Below are positions 28,397 through 29,116 of a stretch of DNA of 29,116 bases, one piece after another (within the stretch, counting starts at the first letter, position 1; every line of letters begins with the position of its first letter). Source of the DNA: Nemertoderma westbladi. Taxonomy: Eukaryota > Xenacoelomorpha > Nemertodermatida > Nemertodermatidae. The notes below the pieces were generated by a model. It did not search any database. It worked only from the letters and a program-made list of their open reading frames with translations, and was not told the origin of the DNA. The translations under genes were made by a program, and so were the position numbers. The stretch is taken from positions 1-29,116 of the forward strand of contig JAUCBJ010006368.1 of assembly GCA_032718475.1 (NCBI GenBank), read 5' to 3'.

Positions 28397-29116
28397 CTAC
28401 TACTAGGTCGAGAGTCTTGAAGATGCGGATGATCTAGCAAATGGAAATAGGGAGTTGTGGCGGCGCAATTTTGTCGACAAGCCGGCACAGCATTCTTAAA
28501 AATTCAGCTACAATGCAGCATGTCGATCCTAGTAGTAGTAGTTGTAGGTCGAGCGAACTCGGACAGTGGAAATGAGATCCTTCCAGGCTTCCCGATTCTC
28601 CATAGTTGTCGCAATTTCGTTTCTCCCAAGTTCAGTATCCCTTTCAAGTTGATCTATATATGTTATGGCGGTCGTCCACGACTACGCTTTCCATGAGTTG
28701 GTTGTCAGAAAAGTAGATCTGTGTAGCAACCATCAATTCGTTGTTCAAGTGATTTAGTCTGTGTCCAGGTCTCACCCCCGTATAAAAATTACACTTTCCA
28801 CTGTGGCTCGAAAGAACTTAGTCTTCAGGTGCCTGGGAGAGATCTGATTTCCAGATGGTATCCATTTTTGATAGAGCTACCCAAGCCTTTGCTTTCCTAA
28901 CTTCTATGTCTTTTTTGCTAGTCTCTATCCATGATCCAAGGAACTGGAAGTCGTCAACCTTCCTCAGTTGATTATTATCAATTGTTGTCGAGTTTCCATC
29001 AACATTAAAGGTCATGAATTCGGGTCTTGGTAGCATTTATATGCAATCCAACCTCCTTAGCAGCCCTATCCACTTTATTTAGTAGAAGCTGTGCTATAAA
29101 TTGATTAAATCGCGAT
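28397..29116 (-). pseudogene. Decayed 3' end of a non-LTR retrotransposon (LINE) reverse transcriptase ORF
   Basis: Read on the minus strand, the window edge starts within the reverse transcriptase: AAKEVGLHIN near 29060, then after a frameshift a 72-aa piece at 28818-29036 with VDDFQFLGSWIETS and IEVRKAKAWVAL, typical of the thumb region. Further frameshifted pieces read ETWTQTKSLEQRIDGCYTDLL (about 28700-28790) and HGKRSRGRP, then YIDQLERDTELG with REAWKDL, ending at TAG (28529-28531). About 100 residues between the CYT and GKRSRGRP motifs appear deleted. The 3' tail carries a block shared with the loop of the foldback element at about 1553-1630 and a TAGTAG microsatellite at 28397-28406. 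LINE clade not assigned; it continues beyond the window. Confidence 0.8.

Noticed and set aside
28406-28497. Plus-strand peptide ending RELWRRNFVDKPAQHS, also present in the foldback loop
   Set aside because: Looks protein-like, but the block lies just after the stop of the minus-strand LINE frame and is better explained as its 3' region. Kept only as a shared-sequence finding.

Overview
This is nuclear DNA from an animal, AT-rich and dense with mobile elements. Evidence for a metazoan: spliced genes with GT-AG introns, a ZNF622/REI1 ribosome-biogenesis gene, THAP and BED zinc fingers, tRNA-derived SINEs, a LINE remnant, long foldback elements and large minisatellites. The frequent motif TAGGCCTAC reminds me of marine invertebrate genomes, possibly an echinoderm or another deuterostome. 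That is an impression and not a proof.

Layout. 1-756: AT-rich repeats. 757-4207: a P-element/THAP9-like transposase gene. Its THAP exon is split by a 1,361-bp palindromic element (791-2151) flanked by the 6-bp duplication CAAAAG. 4568-5371: a (TTTAG)n array. 6493-7572 and 14827-15912: two near-identical BED-finger genes whose identity stops abruptly inside the BED finger. Between them lie a decayed ZNF622 3' fragment, an inverted-repeat element (8411-9298), a 4.8-kb minisatellite with a 34-bp unit (9619-14435) and a tRNA-SINE. 15997-17541: a MITE with perfect 25-bp inverted ends, another inverted-repeat element and a decayed SINE. 19132-20346 (minus): an intact intronless ZNF622-like gene. 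21393-23050: a non-autonomous DNA transposon with about 100-bp inverted ends and a 7-bp target duplication. 23154-28274: a 5.1-kb element with short CCCTGCAAAC inverted ends and subterminal zones full of AACGTT-like motifs. 28397-29116 (minus): a decayed LINE 3' end.

The most notable item is the 23154-28274 element. Five minus-strand exons can be joined with consensus splice sites and matching phase at all four junctions. They give a 1,065-nt reading frame (354 aa) that begins and ends inside the inverted ends. It has no recognisable transposase motif, so it may be an accessory or captured gene of an undescribed transposon family. The BED pair suggests a family with a constant N-terminal part and a recombining zinc-finger half.

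How the genes relate: there is no operon-like organisation. Most of the window is elements landing in or next to other elements. The only clear cellular housekeeping function is the ZNF622-like gene, and its intronless structure suggests a retrocopy. All coordinates and alignments were read by eye; no searches were run.
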